DNA of 64,000 bases from Scytonema hofmannii PCC 7110 (GCF_000346485.2 NZ_KQ976354.1:1365719-1429718), one strand, 5' to 3'; positions 16,686-26,879 are shown, numbered from the stretch's first letter. Translations and numbers: made by a program. The notes: generated from the sequence alone by a model not told the origin.

Positions 16686-18749
16686 TTAGATAGCATCTTG
16701 CGGATACACAATTGTCACCGCAATGCTCTTTGTCATCCAATCATCTAGTTTTTTGCTTGAGGTACCTGCTTCACGAGTGTTAACCCGCTCTAATAAAAGA
16801 TTGAAGGTACTGTCTTGTAATATCAGCGAACGAGATCGTTGTGATGAATTTAACCCATCGTGTTCTAGCAACCCTGCGTTAAACTCTGTGGTGCTGACAA
16901 TCAGCTTAAATATCTCTTTATACTCAATGACTCCTTGTTCTAAGAAAGCATCTGGAATGTAAAATTCGTTCTCAGCTTCGATACTTTCGTTAGGTAAAAT
17001 ACGTATGCTACTTCTTTCTTCAAAGAAAGGTAAATAGATACCGTAACTTTCCGAAAGTTCTAGTACGTTGCAATAGAGTGTTCTCGAACTGTGATTTGTC
17101 AGTTTGACTTGTATGACTGGCGGTTTCCATTCACCGTCTTCATAAGTGTATTGCGCCCGTTTTTCCAAATCTCCCTCAGGAGAAGCAGAGATATCTTGTC
17201 CAAACAGGATTTGAATGGACATCTCCACTCGATTTGACTTAATGAAACTGGTGGCTGGGCTTTCGAGTGTCAGAAGATTATTCCATCGAGCAATATTTTC
17301 TAACCGTCGAATCGCTTTTAATGCGCGATCGCTTGTATAACCTATCTCATCTGGTTTTTCTAGAATGGGAGCAAGTAGTGCTTGGTTACCTTTTCTAATC
17401 CAGTATTGACCGTTATTAGCTAATAGAGTGCAGTATGCATCCTGAGGAGAGTCTACCAACTCTACGTACAACGAAGGGTTTTGATCGGGACTTGCTTTTT
17501 GAAATGCTGCGGGAGCCAGTTCTACCCCTGTTTTTTCTTCCTTATCATCCTGAATATAAACTTTTAATGGAGCGAGTGGTAAGCTTGTAACAACTGCCCA
17601 ATAAGCTTGATTTTGAGACAAGCCACTATCGCGGGTAATCTCCACTTGACTCATCTGTGGTAGCACTTGAGTCACTTTAGCTTCTGCGATCGCATTCTGG
17701 AGTTGGTGTAGTTTCTCAGCTTTGCTTCCTACGGGAAAAATAGCTAGCAAGGTATCTTCACCTTTAGATGATTTTGGAATACCATGCACAGCACCACTGT
17801 CAATGACCCAACTTTTATGCTTGGTGTTATAGCTTAAAGTAAGGTATTGAGGACGTTCGCCAATAGCACCACCCAAGAAAGGTTTGTTGAGTTCTTCTGC
17901 GTTGGTTGCTTCAATTTGCGGTGACTGGTTCTGGAGTTGAGCAATGACTAAAGCACTTACATTCCTAACTAAATCTCGATAGGACATATCTCTATTGGTT
18001 TTTTTCAAGGCTTCTGTGAGAAAATAGGAAAAAGCACCTCGTGGTTGACCGTCTTCTGGAGTGTACTCCTCTGCCTTTTGATGAGAACGACAGGCGGAGA
18101 TCGCAAGATGTTTACCCTTAAATCCCTGGAATTTTATTTTATCTTGGCTTTTTAAAGAAGTCAGTTCATCTGATGCAACTGAGTCATTGGCAAAAATAAA
18201 GCTATCCCAAGGGCGTTGGCGTTCGTCACCAGGAGCCTGACGCACGATTTCTGAGTCTCTTGTCCCAGTCCCGGAGTGACAGCAATCCAAAATCACAACA
18301 GTATGTGGATTGTTCTTTGACACTTGAGAAATCAAATATGCCAATTCTTTATCTGTTATGTCCCAACCATCCTTTGTACGACTGTCGTAGCAAATTATAG
18401 TTTCATTAAGATTGTCTATTTCTAAATGAGAAAAGGCTTCTTGTACTTTTTGTTGAGAACCGTGACCTGCGTAGTAAAATAAGACAACATCATCGCTATC
18501 TGCCTTGCACAGGTGTTGTTGAAAACCGTTAATAACGGCTTGACGAGTCGCTTGTTCGTTTGTAAGAATCCACGGAACATCTGTAGATTCAACAAGAGTC
18601 CATTCACTTTCAACATCAATTCTGTTTTTCAAGTATGATTCTATTGCTTTAACATCGTTGAGACAACCTGTAAGCGATCCCACGCTTGGACTGGAGTCAG
18701 GATGATACTCATTAATGCCAACTAATAGTGCATAAATCTTCTTAGCCAT
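16686..18749 (-). CDS. Caspase-family (C14) protease with DUF4384-like C-terminus
   Basis: 687 residues. The N-terminal 290 residues are a p20-like caspase domain: YALLVGINEY, His in VVLFYYAGHGSQ, Cys in TVVILDCCHSGTGTRD, and a later AISACRSHQ strand. The middle region (about 300-480) is unassigned beta structure. The C-terminal 200 residues resemble DUF4384-type domains (QVKLTNHSSRTLYCNVLELS...GIYLPFFEE). No transmembrane helix was seen. It is first in a minus-strand pair with the caspase-nSTAND gene. The dispersed element copy C lies about 130 bp upstream, in the same orientation. Orthocaspases of this type are Arg/Lys-specific proteases; the substrate here is unknown. Confidence 0.8.
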   Translation of the reverse strand: MAKKIYALLVGINEYHPDSSPSVGSLTGCLNDVKAIESYLKNRIDVESEWTLVESTDVPWILTNEQATRQAVINGFQQHLCKADSDDVVLFYYAGHGSQQKVQEAFSHLEIDNLNETIICYDSRTKDGWDITDKELAYLISQVSKNNPHTVVILDCCHSGTGTRDSEIVRQAPGDERQRPWDSFIFANDSVASDELTSLKSQDKIKFQGFKGKHLAISACRSHQKAEEYTPEDGQPRGAFSYFLTEALKKTNRDMSYRDLVRNVSALVIAQLQNQSPQIEATNAEELNKPFLGGAIGERPQYLTLSYNTKHKSWVIDSGAVHGIPKSSKGEDTLLAIFPVGSKAEKLHQLQNAIAEAKVTQVLPQMSQVEITRDSGLSQNQAYWAVVTSLPLAPLKVYIQDDKEEKTGVELAPAAFQKASPDQNPSLYVELVDSPQDAYCTLLANNGQYWIRKGNQALLAPILEKPDEIGYTSDRALKAIRRLENIARWNNLLTLESPATSFIKSNRVEMSIQILFGQDISASPEGDLEKRAQYTYEDGEWKPPVIQVKLTNHSSRTLYCNVLELSESYGIYLPFFEERSSIRILPNESIEAENEFYIPDAFLEQGVIEYKEIFKLIVSTTEFNAGLLEHDGLNSSQRSRSLILQDSTFNLLLERVNTREAGTSSKKLDDWMTKSIAVTIVYPQDAI

Positions 18750-18839
18750 AGATATTTTTCCTCAAGAAATTTCTTACATAATTGATTAAGCTATTAAGCT
18801 TAGTTATTAATATAAAATCCGGGCTTGAATTATGCACTT

Positions 18840-18927
18840 ACTATTAGTGCTGTGTTGAGCACCAAATCCAGCTGTAAAAAATACACTTTTCTGTATGCGC
18901 TTCTAAATTTGCCTTTAATACAATAGG
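18840..18927 (-). repeat. Dispersed upstream element, copy C
   Basis: Minus-strand core at 18881-18896, with the fullest flanks: 5' CCTATTGTATTAAAGGC and 3' CAGCTGGATTTGGTGCTCAA. It lies about 130 bp upstream of the caspase gene, same orientation. Confidence 0.75.
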
Positions 18928-18988
18928 TGAGTACACCAACAGGTATGCTAACGATCAATATTATGTATCAAAAGTTACTTTAGATAAG

Positions 18989-19128
18989 TACCCTCATCCC
19001 CTAACCCCTTCTCCCATGGGGAGAAGGGGAATAAGAGTAGGGCTTACCCCCTAAAGGACAAACTCGGGGCGGGGACAAGAACTCACTGCTCCCTTCTCCC
19101 TTAGGGAGAAGGGTTGGGGATGAGGGTA
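18989..19128. repeat. Long nested inverted repeat (intergenic MITE/REP-like)
   Basis: Outer arms TACCCTCATCCCC... (18989-19015) and ...GGGGATGAGGGTA (19104-19128) are nearly perfect complements. Each arm contains an inner hairpin: CTTCTCCC-ATG-GGGAGAAG (19009-19028) and CTTCTCCC-TTA-GGGAGAAG (19093-19111). This family is common between cyanobacterial genes. It separates the divergent caspase and response-regulator genes. Confidence 0.8.
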
Positions 19129-19201
19129 ATTCATTTGTTATTCAGCAACGCTATTTTTGTAGAGCAGGACTGTGGTAAAAGTAAGTTTTAAGGAATTCAT
19201 A

Positions 19202-19882
19202 ATGAGCCAAAATTTACCAAACCAAGGAAAACAAAGGATTCTCGTGGTAGACGACCACCAACTCATCCTGGGTGGAAGCCTTAATATACTAAAACAGGAG
19301 TATCCAGACGCGGAAATTCTCAAAGCTGAAACCGCACAAGAAGCTCTTGATTTACTAGCAAGCTGTCAGCTTGACCTTGTTGTCATAGACCTGTCCATTC
19401 CAGAGAAGCCGGGAATGATGGCTCAAATTGATACAGGTATTCAACTGTTAAAGACCTTAATGAAGAAGTGTCCTACACTCAATCTTGTAGTGCAAAGCAG
19501 TTATATTAAGGCATTAGTACGTATTAAACGTGAAATTGATGACCATGAAGGGGGCTTTGTCATTGCCAATAAAGGGCTTTCCGAAAAGGAAATTTTAAAT
19601 AGGGTTAACTTGGCGCTACAAGGTATAACCCATACAAAAGATATCAAAACAGCATTGGAATTTAAGCCAGAATGGCTAGAAGTTTTGAAGCTAGCATTTG
19701 AAGAAGGATTGCAAGATAAAGCTATTGCCGATCGCATGTACATACACGAACGAACTGTCCGTTCCTATTGGACTAAAATCCAAGACGTTTTGGGTGTTTA
19801 TCCTGAAGATTGCAAACAAGAAGGTAAGAATATGCGAATTCAAACGACAATCCGCGCTAGAGAAGAAGGGCTAATTGATTAA
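19202..19882 (+). CDS. LuxR/NarL-type response regulator
   Basis: 226 residues from the ATG at 19202 (MSQNLPNQGKQ). The earlier GTG at 19172 is less likely, since an AAGGAA ribosome site fits the ATG. The receiver domain has the acidic pair in ILVVDDHQLIL, the phosphoacceptor Asp in LVVIDLSIP, and the conserved Lys in VIANKGLSEKE. The C-terminal HTH (FEEGLQDKAIADRMYIHERT then VRSYWTKIQ) is LuxR-like. The CHASE2 histidine kinase gene starts 17 bp downstream, so the two form a two-component operon. Targets are unknown; the neighbouring TPS and caspase genes are candidates. Confidence 0.85.
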   Translation: MSQNLPNQGKQRILVVDDHQLILGGSLNILKQEYPDAEILKAETAQEALDLLASCQLDLVVIDLSIPEKPGMMAQIDTGIQLLKTLMKKCPTLNLVVQSSYIKALVRIKREIDDHEGGFVIANKGLSEKEILNRVNLALQGITHTKDIKTALEFKPEWLEVLKLAFEEGLQDKAIADRMYIHERTVRSYWTKIQDVLGVYPEDCKQEGKNMRIQTTIRAREEGLID

Positions 19883-19899
19883 TGAGGAGTTAATGATTC

Positions 19900-21930
19900 A
19901 TGACTGGGGATTCTGGGACGGAGATTTGGAGAAAAATTAAAAAAGAACTTGCCATTTGGCGTACAGGAGCGTTACCAGGATTTGCAGTCTTGACGATTAT
20001 CATCATCGCTCGGTTATATGGGTTACTTCAGCCTCTAGAGTGGATGGCTTTTGATAACTTTCTGCGCCTGCGTCCTGCTGAGCCTATGGATGATAGAATC
20101 ACCATTATCGGCATAACTGAAAATGATATCGAGAGTGCAAAAACTTATCCCATTCCAGATAAAGAGATTGCAGCACTCATTAGGAAAGTACAGAATTATA
20201 AGCCTAGAGTTATTGGTCTAGATATTGTTAGAAATGTACCTGTTGAACCCGGTCATAAAGAACTGGTTGATGTATTTAAACAGAGTAAAAATTTAATTGC
20301 TATTGAAAAAGTTTTACCACCTCAATATGCACCACCGCCAAATATACCTGACGACCAAGTTGGTTTCGCCGATGCTCTATCAGATAAAGATGGCAATTCC
20401 CGGCGCATTCTTCTTAGTACACCATCCTTACAGAAGGGTCAAAACTACAAGTTTTCCCTCCCTTTGCGTTTAGCAGAAGCTTATTTATTGAGGGAAGGCA
20501 TTCCTTTAAAAAATGGGGTTCGTGACTCCGAAACTATGCGATTTGCCTCAGTTGAAATCCCTCGCGTTTCGCTAAATACTGGCGCTTATGTAGGAATAGA
20601 TCCCGGTGGAGTTCAAACATTACTTAAGTGGCGGAGTGGAAGAGAACCATTTCGAGTTTTATCCCTTGATGATATTAAAACCGATAAATTTAAGCCAGAA
20701 TGGTTTCGCGATCGCATTGTTTTGATAGGCATAACTGCTCCCAGTGTTCCAGACTACATTAATACTGAAGCCGTTGCTGGATTAAAACCGGATGGTCATA
20801 TTTTTGGAGTCAAATTTCACGCTCATGCTTGTTCCCAAATTATTAGTGCTGTTCTTAACGAACGACCATTGTTAAAAGTTTGGTCGGATGAGTGGGAATA
20901 TCTGTGGATTGCGGTTTGGGGTTTTATCCCTATTATTATTGGACGACTGACTCAATCCGTACTTATGAATTTGTTTGCTGTTGGCGTGACGAGTCTTTCC
21001 CTAGTTGGAGGTAGTTACCTGCTTCTTACATGGGGTTGGTGGGTTCCTGTCGCACCAAATTTGTTAATTTTAAGCATCAACGGTGTCGGTTTGAGTGCTT
21101 TTGCTTTTTATCAACGCGATCGCGCTATGCAGTCTCAACTCAACGAACGCCAACGCACTATCGACCACGCATTTACTCTCATTCACAATGGACCCCTGCA
21201 AACACTCGCTAATGCTTTAAGATGCGTTCAAGAGAAAGATTTTCCCCAGGATAAATTACACGGTCAATTAGAAAATCTCGACCAAGAAATTCGAGCCATA
21301 GGCGAACACTTAAAATTAGAAGCTTTAAATCAAGAAGAAAGCCTTCTTTTAGGGAGTGGCTTAAAACTTGATTTAAAACTTCCCATTCACGAACTTTTCT
21401 ACGAAGTTTACACCAGTACACTAAAAAGAGATCTCACCCATTTTCAAAATCTTAAGTTGAAAACCCGCGCCTTTGACCCTATTGAAGAAAAATATTTAAA
21501 TATCGAACAGAAACGAGAACTCTGCCAATTTTTAGAAGAAGCCTTATGCAATGTTGGTAAACACGCAGTAGGAGCCAAACGCATTCAAGCTACTGGTAAA
21601 GAAAACCAAGGCTGGTATACTCTCAGCATTAAAGATAATGGGTGCGGTATTGGTTCAGATTCAGAAAATAAAGGAACAAAGCAAGCTATAAATTTAGCTA
21701 GAAACTTAAGAGGTTATTTTAAGCGAGAGTCTGTTTCTCCTCGTGGAACTTTATGCGAATTAACCTGGTCTTTGAGAGGTGGTAAAGGTCAGCTCGGGAA
21801 TTGGTTTAAATCTTTTTTAAAAGTCTTTAATCAGAACACTCCCGGCTCAAAACAAGCTGACCCCAAGATAAGCGATATACACCCTGCGGTTCCACAATCG
21901 CATCGCCTTTCTGCCAAGGACGACAAGTAG
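19900..21930 (+). CDS. CHASE2-domain histidine kinase with foreign C-terminal tail
   Basis: 676 residues. TM1 is at about 24-42, followed by a periplasmic CHASE2 sensor (EWMAFDNFLRLRPAEP, ITIIGITENDI, RVIGLDIVRNVPVEPGHKEL). Three closely spaced TM helices at about 330-405 follow. The kinase core has a His box TLIHNGPLQTL, N-box-like CNVGKHAVGAKRI and G box IKDNGCGIG. The last 30 or so codons (from about 21838) are the antisense strand of a TpsA C-terminal tail (21827-21969). The native C-terminus was therefore replaced, although the ATP-binding core appears complete. It is co-transcribed with the response regulator. The signal is unknown. Confidence 0.85.
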   Translation: MTGDSGTEIWRKIKKELAIWRTGALPGFAVLTIIIIARLYGLLQPLEWMAFDNFLRLRPAEPMDDRITIIGITENDIESAKTYPIPDKEIAALIRKVQNYKPRVIGLDIVRNVPVEPGHKELVDVFKQSKNLIAIEKVLPPQYAPPPNIPDDQVGFADALSDKDGNSRRILLSTPSLQKGQNYKFSLPLRLAEAYLLREGIPLKNGVRDSETMRFASVEIPRVSLNTGAYVGIDPGGVQTLLKWRSGREPFRVLSLDDIKTDKFKPEWFRDRIVLIGITAPSVPDYINTEAVAGLKPDGHIFGVKFHAHACSQIISAVLNERPLLKVWSDEWEYLWIAVWGFIPIIIGRLTQSVLMNLFAVGVTSLSLVGGSYLLLTWGWWVPVAPNLLILSINGVGLSAFAFYQRDRAMQSQLNERQRTIDHAFTLIHNGPLQTLANALRCVQEKDFPQDKLHGQLENLDQEIRAIGEHLKLEALNQEESLLLGSGLKLDLKLPIHELFYEVYTSTLKRDLTHFQNLKLKTRAFDPIEEKYLNIEQKRELCQFLEEALCNVGKHAVGAKRIQATGKENQGWYTLSIKDNGCGIGSDSENKGTKQAINLARNLRGYFKRESVSPRGTLCELTWSLRGGKGQLGNWFKSFLKVFNQNTPGSKQADPKISDIHPAVPQSHRLSAKDDK

Positions 21931-21969
21931 GATTCATGGATGAAGAGGCAATGAATACAGTACGCACAT
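21827..21969 (-). pseudogene. Orphan TpsA C-terminal tail fragment, antisense to the kinase 3' end
   Basis: The minus strand encodes RPWQKGDAIVEPQGVYRL and LVLSRECSD, nearly the same as the last residues of the two large TpsA genes. It also has a degraded VRTV segment upstream. No start or TPS domain is attached. It overlaps the last 100 bp of the CHASE2 kinase gene and is followed by dispersed-element copy D. Confidence 0.8.
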
Positions 21970-21984
21970 TATCAACTTCAAAAA

Positions 21985-22031
21985 ATACACTTTTCTGTAT
22001 GTGTTGCTCAATTTGCTTCCAATACAATAGG
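21985..22031 (-). repeat. Dispersed upstream element, copy D
   Basis: Minus-strand core at 21985-22000 with the conserved CCTATTGTATT flank ending at 22031. This is the one copy not placed before an intact gene in the same orientation. It leads into the orphan TpsA tail instead. Confidence 0.7.
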
Positions 22032-22088
22032 AAATAATCAATCAAGATTTAGTGCAACTCATTTGAAGATTGTTCTGGAGGTTCTTTA

Positions 22089-22682
22089 ATGTTTAATGAA
22101 AATGCTTACTTGCAAGTATATCCTGATGTAGCGGCGGCTGTTAAGGCTGGCTCTTTTAGCTCAGGTCTACAGCACTACACGCAGTTTGGACAACAGGAGA
22201 ACCGGATTGGCTTTTTCTTTGGAAGCAGTGGGAATGACACTATCACTGGTTTTGGTCAGGGGACTAAAGTCCTGGCTGGAGTAGCTTTCGACGCTTTATT
22301 AAATGGATCTACAGTTGCTGGAGTCGGTGAAGTTGATACCCTAATTGGCAGAGAAGGGAGGGATGTATTCGTCCTTGGACATCCCACTTTGTCTTCTTTA
22401 ACCTCCACGCCTCAGCAATTTTACGTTGGTCGTGGTAATGCAGACTATGCTTTAATCCGGAACTTTCAGCGGTTTGAGGATCTAATCGTGTTAGAAGGAT
22501 CGCCACAGAACTACAATTTTCAGGTAGTAAACGGAAGTTTAAATATTTTCAGAACTTCCGGAGACCTTGTTGGGATTGTGGAAGGGGTTACTTCTTTAAT
22601 GCCAGTTTCAAATGACTTGTTTGACCTTAAAACCTTCAACGTTCCACTTAATACTAGTGGACCCTTTTCTATTCTTTTATAA
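22089..22682 (+). CDS. Short RTX/hemolysin-like calcium-binding secreted protein
   Basis: 197 residues with a clear GGAGG ribosome site 8 nt before the ATG. The N-terminus, AYLQVYPDVAAAVKAGSFSS then GLQHYTQFGQQENR, is a repeat often found in cyanobacterial RTX and glycosidase proteins. Gly/Asp-rich segments GSSGNDTITGFGQG and GEVDTLIGREGRDVF resemble degenerate RTX nonapeptides. There is no classical signal peptide, as expected for type I or other signal-less export. Its stop overlaps the stop of the convergent TpsA gene by 6 bp. Confidence 0.6.
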   Translation: MFNENAYLQVYPDVAAAVKAGSFSSGLQHYTQFGQQENRIGFFFGSSGNDTITGFGQGTKVLAGVAFDALLNGSTVAGVGEVDTLIGREGRDVFVLGHPTLSSLTSTPQQFYVGRGNADYALIRNFQRFEDLIVLEGSPQNYNFQVVNGSLNIFRTSGDLVGIVEGVTSLMPVSNDLFDLKTFNVPLNTSGPFSILL

Positions 22683-25600
22683 AGAACACTCCCGACTCAA
22701 AATAAGCTGTCCTGAAGGTAAGCGATACACACCCTGTGGTTCCACAATCGGATCGCCTTTCTGCCAAGGGCGATGAGTCGAGTTGGTGGATGGGGAGACA
22801 TTCGACACGGAACGTACAGTGCCAAAAGTATATAGTGACATCAAAGCATCTCCCGGACCAGAGGGCAAGCTACCAGAACCCGTAATTATGAAAGTTCCCT
22901 CTTGCTGACTTGGATTGCGTGCAATACAACTATTAGCAATCAAGCTACCAGTATCTATTGGGTTCTCTGGTAACTCACTCAGGCTACCTTGAATAAAACT
23001 GGTGTCGGGAATTGAGATATTACCAGACACCGCACCACTAGCATTAATATCTACACGTTGGTTCCCATCTAGAGTGCTAAGATCTCTATCAGTAAGAACA
23101 GGATTGTAGCCGTTGCCAAAGAAAGCGGGAGTTTTAAGGGCGATATCACCCCCTTTACCATCTCGAGCAAATGCAAGGAGATCGCTGTCATCAAAGGCAA
23201 TGATGGAATTTGCCGTCAGGGTAATGTTACCACCACCACCTGCGCCACTCCCAACATTGGTTGTAATGTCGCTGTCACCAAACAAGCGAATGTCCTTAGC
23301 TGCAATCGCGATCGCACCTCCGGAAGATTGAATGGCAGCAGTGACAATATCGCTATCAGTAACCCTCAAAAGTTCATCCACATCAATATTAATCTGACCT
23401 CCGTTACCCTGCCCTTGAGTACGAGCGCTAATTTCACCCTTATTCAGAGTTACTGAGTTGCTTTGGATATTGATGTTACCTCCCTGACCCGTGCTAGTAG
23501 TAGAAGCTGATACTTTGGCATTCTCTTGAATTGTTAAGTTTTGTGTGTTTATTTTGACATCTCCAGCAGCACCTGCACCACTCGTTTCCACAGTCAGTTG
23601 ACCATTACCCGATAGAGTCACTGCTTCTGGTGCCTTCACAATTAAACTTCCCCCCTGACCGCTACCACGGGTAGAAGCGGAAATGCGAGCGTCTTGAGCA
23701 AAATTCACATTTAAACTTTGACCATTGTTATATGGTTGTATGGTTAAAGTGCCTGCAGGTACCTCACCTTGGGTTTCAGCAAGTATACCAGGAGTACCAA
23801 ATAGATTGATGTTGGAAGCGTTGAGCGCAATGCTACCACCTTGTTGTGAGGTAGTAGCACTAGCAGTAGAAGTCGCGTTGATTGCAGCTTGTTTTTCGAC
23901 AGTCAAAAGGTTTGTGTTAATGGTCACGTCTCCGGCTTTACCAGCGCCACTTGCTTCAACAGATAGTTGAGTGTTACCGCTAAGGGTTACAGACTCAGGT
24001 GCTGTTACAGTTATGCTACCTCCCTGACCTTGATTAGAGGTGGCGGCGGAAATCCGTGCTCCATTATTAATACTGAGATTTCGAGCATTAATTATCAAAT
24101 TACCAGCTGTTCCTTCACCTGTTGTCTCAGTTGTCAAGCTACTTGAGATAAGTTTTTTAGAGACACCAGCCAATTCTACATTATCAGCCGTTATTGTTAT
24201 CGTTTTTCCCTGACCAGAACCAGTTGTCCCAGCTCGGATTTGTCCTGCACTCAAGACTCTTAAACGTTCAGCGTCAATAGTTAACGTTCCAGCTTCTCCA
24301 GCAGCACGGGTTTCAGAGGAAATCGCCGCACCATTTTGGGTCAGTAATTCCTTTGTTGTCAAACTTAAGTTTCCTGCATTTCCCGTCCCCAAAGTCGCAC
24401 TTGCCAAACCTCCAACGCCAGACAAGGTGATGGAGTCATCGGCTTTGACTGTTAAATTTCCGCCTTTTCCAGCTTTCTCAATGTTACTGCCAACAGTCGC
24501 TGTAGCAATACCTGCACCATCCTGGATAAGTAACTGCTTGGTGTCAACTATCAAATCACCAGCATTTCCAGGACCAGAAGTCACTGTTATCAATCCAGAA
24601 ATTAATGGCACTCCATCTCCTGGTAAATTGACTGTTGATTCTATTAATAAATTGGCAATTTCAGTAGTTGAAGTCAAATCATCTACAACTCCCGGTCGAT
24701 TACCAATCAATTGCACGGACTCAGAAGCTTTGACGATGAGGTTTCCTCCAACACCAGCGTTATTGAGTGTCGATAAACTTGAAGCTGATACTCCCGATCC
24801 TTCTTTTGAATTCCCTTGTTGAGCAATTAATCTCTGAGTGTTAATTGTTATATTTCCAGCCCGACCACTTCCATTAGTATTACTGTTTACACCTCCGCCT
24901 TCAAGCAACTGTATGGATTCTGTGGCATTTAATGTGACGTTACCTACATCACCTGTACTGCTCACACCACTTGCACTTCCTATATATGCACGCTCGCGAA
25001 GAATCAGTTCTTTTGTATTAATTTCTACATCTCCACCCCTACCACCATTAGGAGCATCACTTTGAGTTGAAGTTCCTAGCAGAGTATTTGGACCAACTAA
25101 TTCCAACTTCTCGGAAGCAGTGACAGTAACTTTTCCTCCCCGCTCCGAACCTCTTGTTTCTGAAACCACCCCTGAACCAGTAGCTAAGAAAATATTCTCC
25201 TTAGCAAGGAGAGTAATATTTCCCGCTTCGCCAGTTGCTGACGAGGTATAGATAAAGCTACCAGCATTTATATCAAAGTTCGCAATCCGAGTCCCGTTCA
25301 GCCCAATACTACTTCTGGAGTCAATAATCACATCACCGCCATTACCATTAAAGCCATTAGTAAGGAAATTACGAAGGATAGCAGGCAAGCGCTCTTCCAA
25401 TTGAGCTAAACTCTGAGTATCTGCTGTCACAATCGTTCCTACTTCAATGTTGCCCCTTGGCAAGGATAAATTGGGTTTGTACTGATTGCTTAAAAAAACA
25501 AGCCCGTTTGCTGCATTGCTACCAAGCATCGCAATTCCTCCGATGTTGATATCTGCACTTGTTGCCGTATTTGAGATGGTTGGAGTTCTCGAAATACTAG

Positions 25601-26879
25601 AGAATAACGAGAAAATATTTGAGGAAATATTAAAGAAGAAATCAGCATTGACACCTGTATTTCCAAAATTACCAATTGCAGAAGGATCGACTCCAGCACG
25701 CACATCAAAAGTTGGTCTAGCTCTTCCATCAATTGGCAACTCCGTTCCATTGGATAAGGTAAAGTTTTCAGCAATAAAATCAACTCCAGATGTTCCTGTT
25801 TCCGCTCCTGTAATCGCAACTACCCCTGGAATTGTCACGCTACCTGCTGCCAAAATATGCAAGGAGGTACCATAATAACTGTTGAAGCTAACATCTCCTC
25901 TAGACCGAATAATGGGATCGTTTGGACTAAATAAATTTCCCAAACTTCCATCGAGTTGCTCTATCCGAAAACTATCCCCACTCCAATAGCGAGCATCCCC
26001 TCCTACCGTGTTAGCGCTTCGCAAAATCATATTCCCGCCAGAAAACAAGCCACTCTCTGGATGATTTAAGGCAAAAATATCCACACCTTGATTCCCCTGT
26101 ACCAAGACTTGTCCTCTAGCAGCTGCAACAAAAGGATTCGTTACACTATCTCGAATTCTTAATGTATCAGTTGCTTGCAAAGTCAAATTCTCCCCAGCGT
26201 ACAACTGACCCTGTAGCTCTAAATTCCTAGCTGCTAGTGTCAAATCTTTTCCTGCTGATAAATTTCCTGCATGAATAATGTTCCCTGGTTGTGCAGCAGC
26301 TTGATTAAAAAACAGCGCTCCTGGACTCACGGACAGTAAACTGCTTTGTTGCGGTTGAGTCGCACTAAAATCACCTTGCTCACCCAATGCGATCGCCTCA
26401 GCTGTCGTCGCCACAAATGACCCTTCAACATCCAAACTCGCATTTTGCCCAAAAACAATTCCGTTAGGATTTATCAGAAACAAGTTAGCATTACCTAATA
26501 CACCCAGCCTCCCCAAAATCTCGGAACGGTTAGTCCCTGTCACCCGGCTGAGAATGTTCTCAATTCCCTGGGGATTAGCGAAATAAACTCCTCTTCCTTC
26601 TTCCACATTAAATTCTTGAAAACTGTGGAACAGGTTAGCGCCGCGAATTGCTCCCCCATCAATCCGTATAACTTTCAGTTCTTGTCCAATGCGATCGCTC
26701 ATCCATCCACGAATGACTTCATTGGGTGTCACGACAGAACTTTCCGCTCCCAAGGTGGTATCGGGTGTAATTTGTGCATTAGCTTGCTGAGATATTGTTA
26801 ATGCCAATATCTGCAACACGGCTAAGCTAAACGCACCTATCCAACTTAGCTTCCACAACCAATTCCATAAGCTGCTCAT
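22677..26879 (-). CDS. TpsA exoprotein (filamentous haemagglutinin N-terminal domain)
   Basis: 1400 residues. A signal sequence (about 1-36, ending ANAQ) is followed by the two-partner-secretion domain at about 37-175: PDTTLGAESSVV, RIDGGAIRGANLFHSFQEFN, GIENILSRVTG, GNANLFLINPNGIVFGQNAS. A long beta-helix of Gly/Asn/Thr-rich repeats follows (AGNLTINA, GKGGNLTVKA types). The C-terminal tail is shared with other TpsA genes here (NSCIARNPSQQEGTF, RPWQKGDPIVEPQGVYRL, RECS). It should be exported by the TpsB protein at 40026-41828. A near-palindrome CCTGAACTAAAGTTTAGG lies about 80 bp upstream. The adhesion or contact role is inferred. Confidence 0.9.
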   Translation of the reverse strand: MSSLWNWLWKLSWIGAFSLAVLQILALTISQQANAQITPDTTLGAESSVVTPNEVIRGWMSDRIGQELKVIRIDGGAIRGANLFHSFQEFNVEEGRGVYFANPQGIENILSRVTGTNRSEILGRLGVLGNANLFLINPNGIVFGQNASLDVEGSFVATTAEAIALGEQGDFSATQPQQSSLLSVSPGALFFNQAAAQPGNIIHAGNLSAGKDLTLAARNLELQGQLYAGENLTLQATDTLRIRDSVTNPFVAAARGQVLVQGNQGVDIFALNHPESGLFSGGNMILRSANTVGGDARYWSGDSFRIEQLDGSLGNLFSPNDPIIRSRGDVSFNSYYGTSLHILAAGSVTIPGVVAITGAETGTSGVDFIAENFTLSNGTELPIDGRARPTFDVRAGVDPSAIGNFGNTGVNADFFFNISSNIFSLFSSISRTPTISNTATSADINIGGIAMLGSNAANGLVFLSNQYKPNLSLPRGNIEVGTIVTADTQSLAQLEERLPAILRNFLTNGFNGNGGDVIIDSRSSIGLNGTRIANFDINAGSFIYTSSATGEAGNITLLAKENIFLATGSGVVSETRGSERGGKVTVTASEKLELVGPNTLLGTSTQSDAPNGGRGGDVEINTKELILRERAYIGSASGVSSTGDVGNVTLNATESIQLLEGGGVNSNTNGSGRAGNITINTQRLIAQQGNSKEGSGVSASSLSTLNNAGVGGNLIVKASESVQLIGNRPGVVDDLTSTTEIANLLIESTVNLPGDGVPLISGLITVTSGPGNAGDLIVDTKQLLIQDGAGIATATVGSNIEKAGKGGNLTVKADDSITLSGVGGLASATLGTGNAGNLSLTTKELLTQNGAAISSETRAAGEAGTLTIDAERLRVLSAGQIRAGTTGSGQGKTITITADNVELAGVSKKLISSSLTTETTGEGTAGNLIINARNLSINNGARISAATSNQGQGGSITVTAPESVTLSGNTQLSVEASGAGKAGDVTINTNLLTVEKQAAINATSTASATTSQQGGSIALNASNINLFGTPGILAETQGEVPAGTLTIQPYNNGQSLNVNFAQDARISASTRGSGQGGSLIVKAPEAVTLSGNGQLTVETSGAGAAGDVKINTQNLTIQENAKVSASTTSTGQGGNINIQSNSVTLNKGEISARTQGQGNGGQINIDVDELLRVTDSDIVTAAIQSSGGAIAIAAKDIRLFGDSDITTNVGSGAGGGGNITLTANSIIAFDDSDLLAFARDGKGGDIALKTPAFFGNGYNPVLTDRDLSTLDGNQRVDINASGAVSGNISIPDTSFIQGSLSELPENPIDTGSLIANSCIARNPSQQEGTFIITGSGSLPSGPGDALMSLYTFGTVRSVSNVSPSTNSTHRPWQKGDPIVEPQGVYRLPSGQLILSRECSL

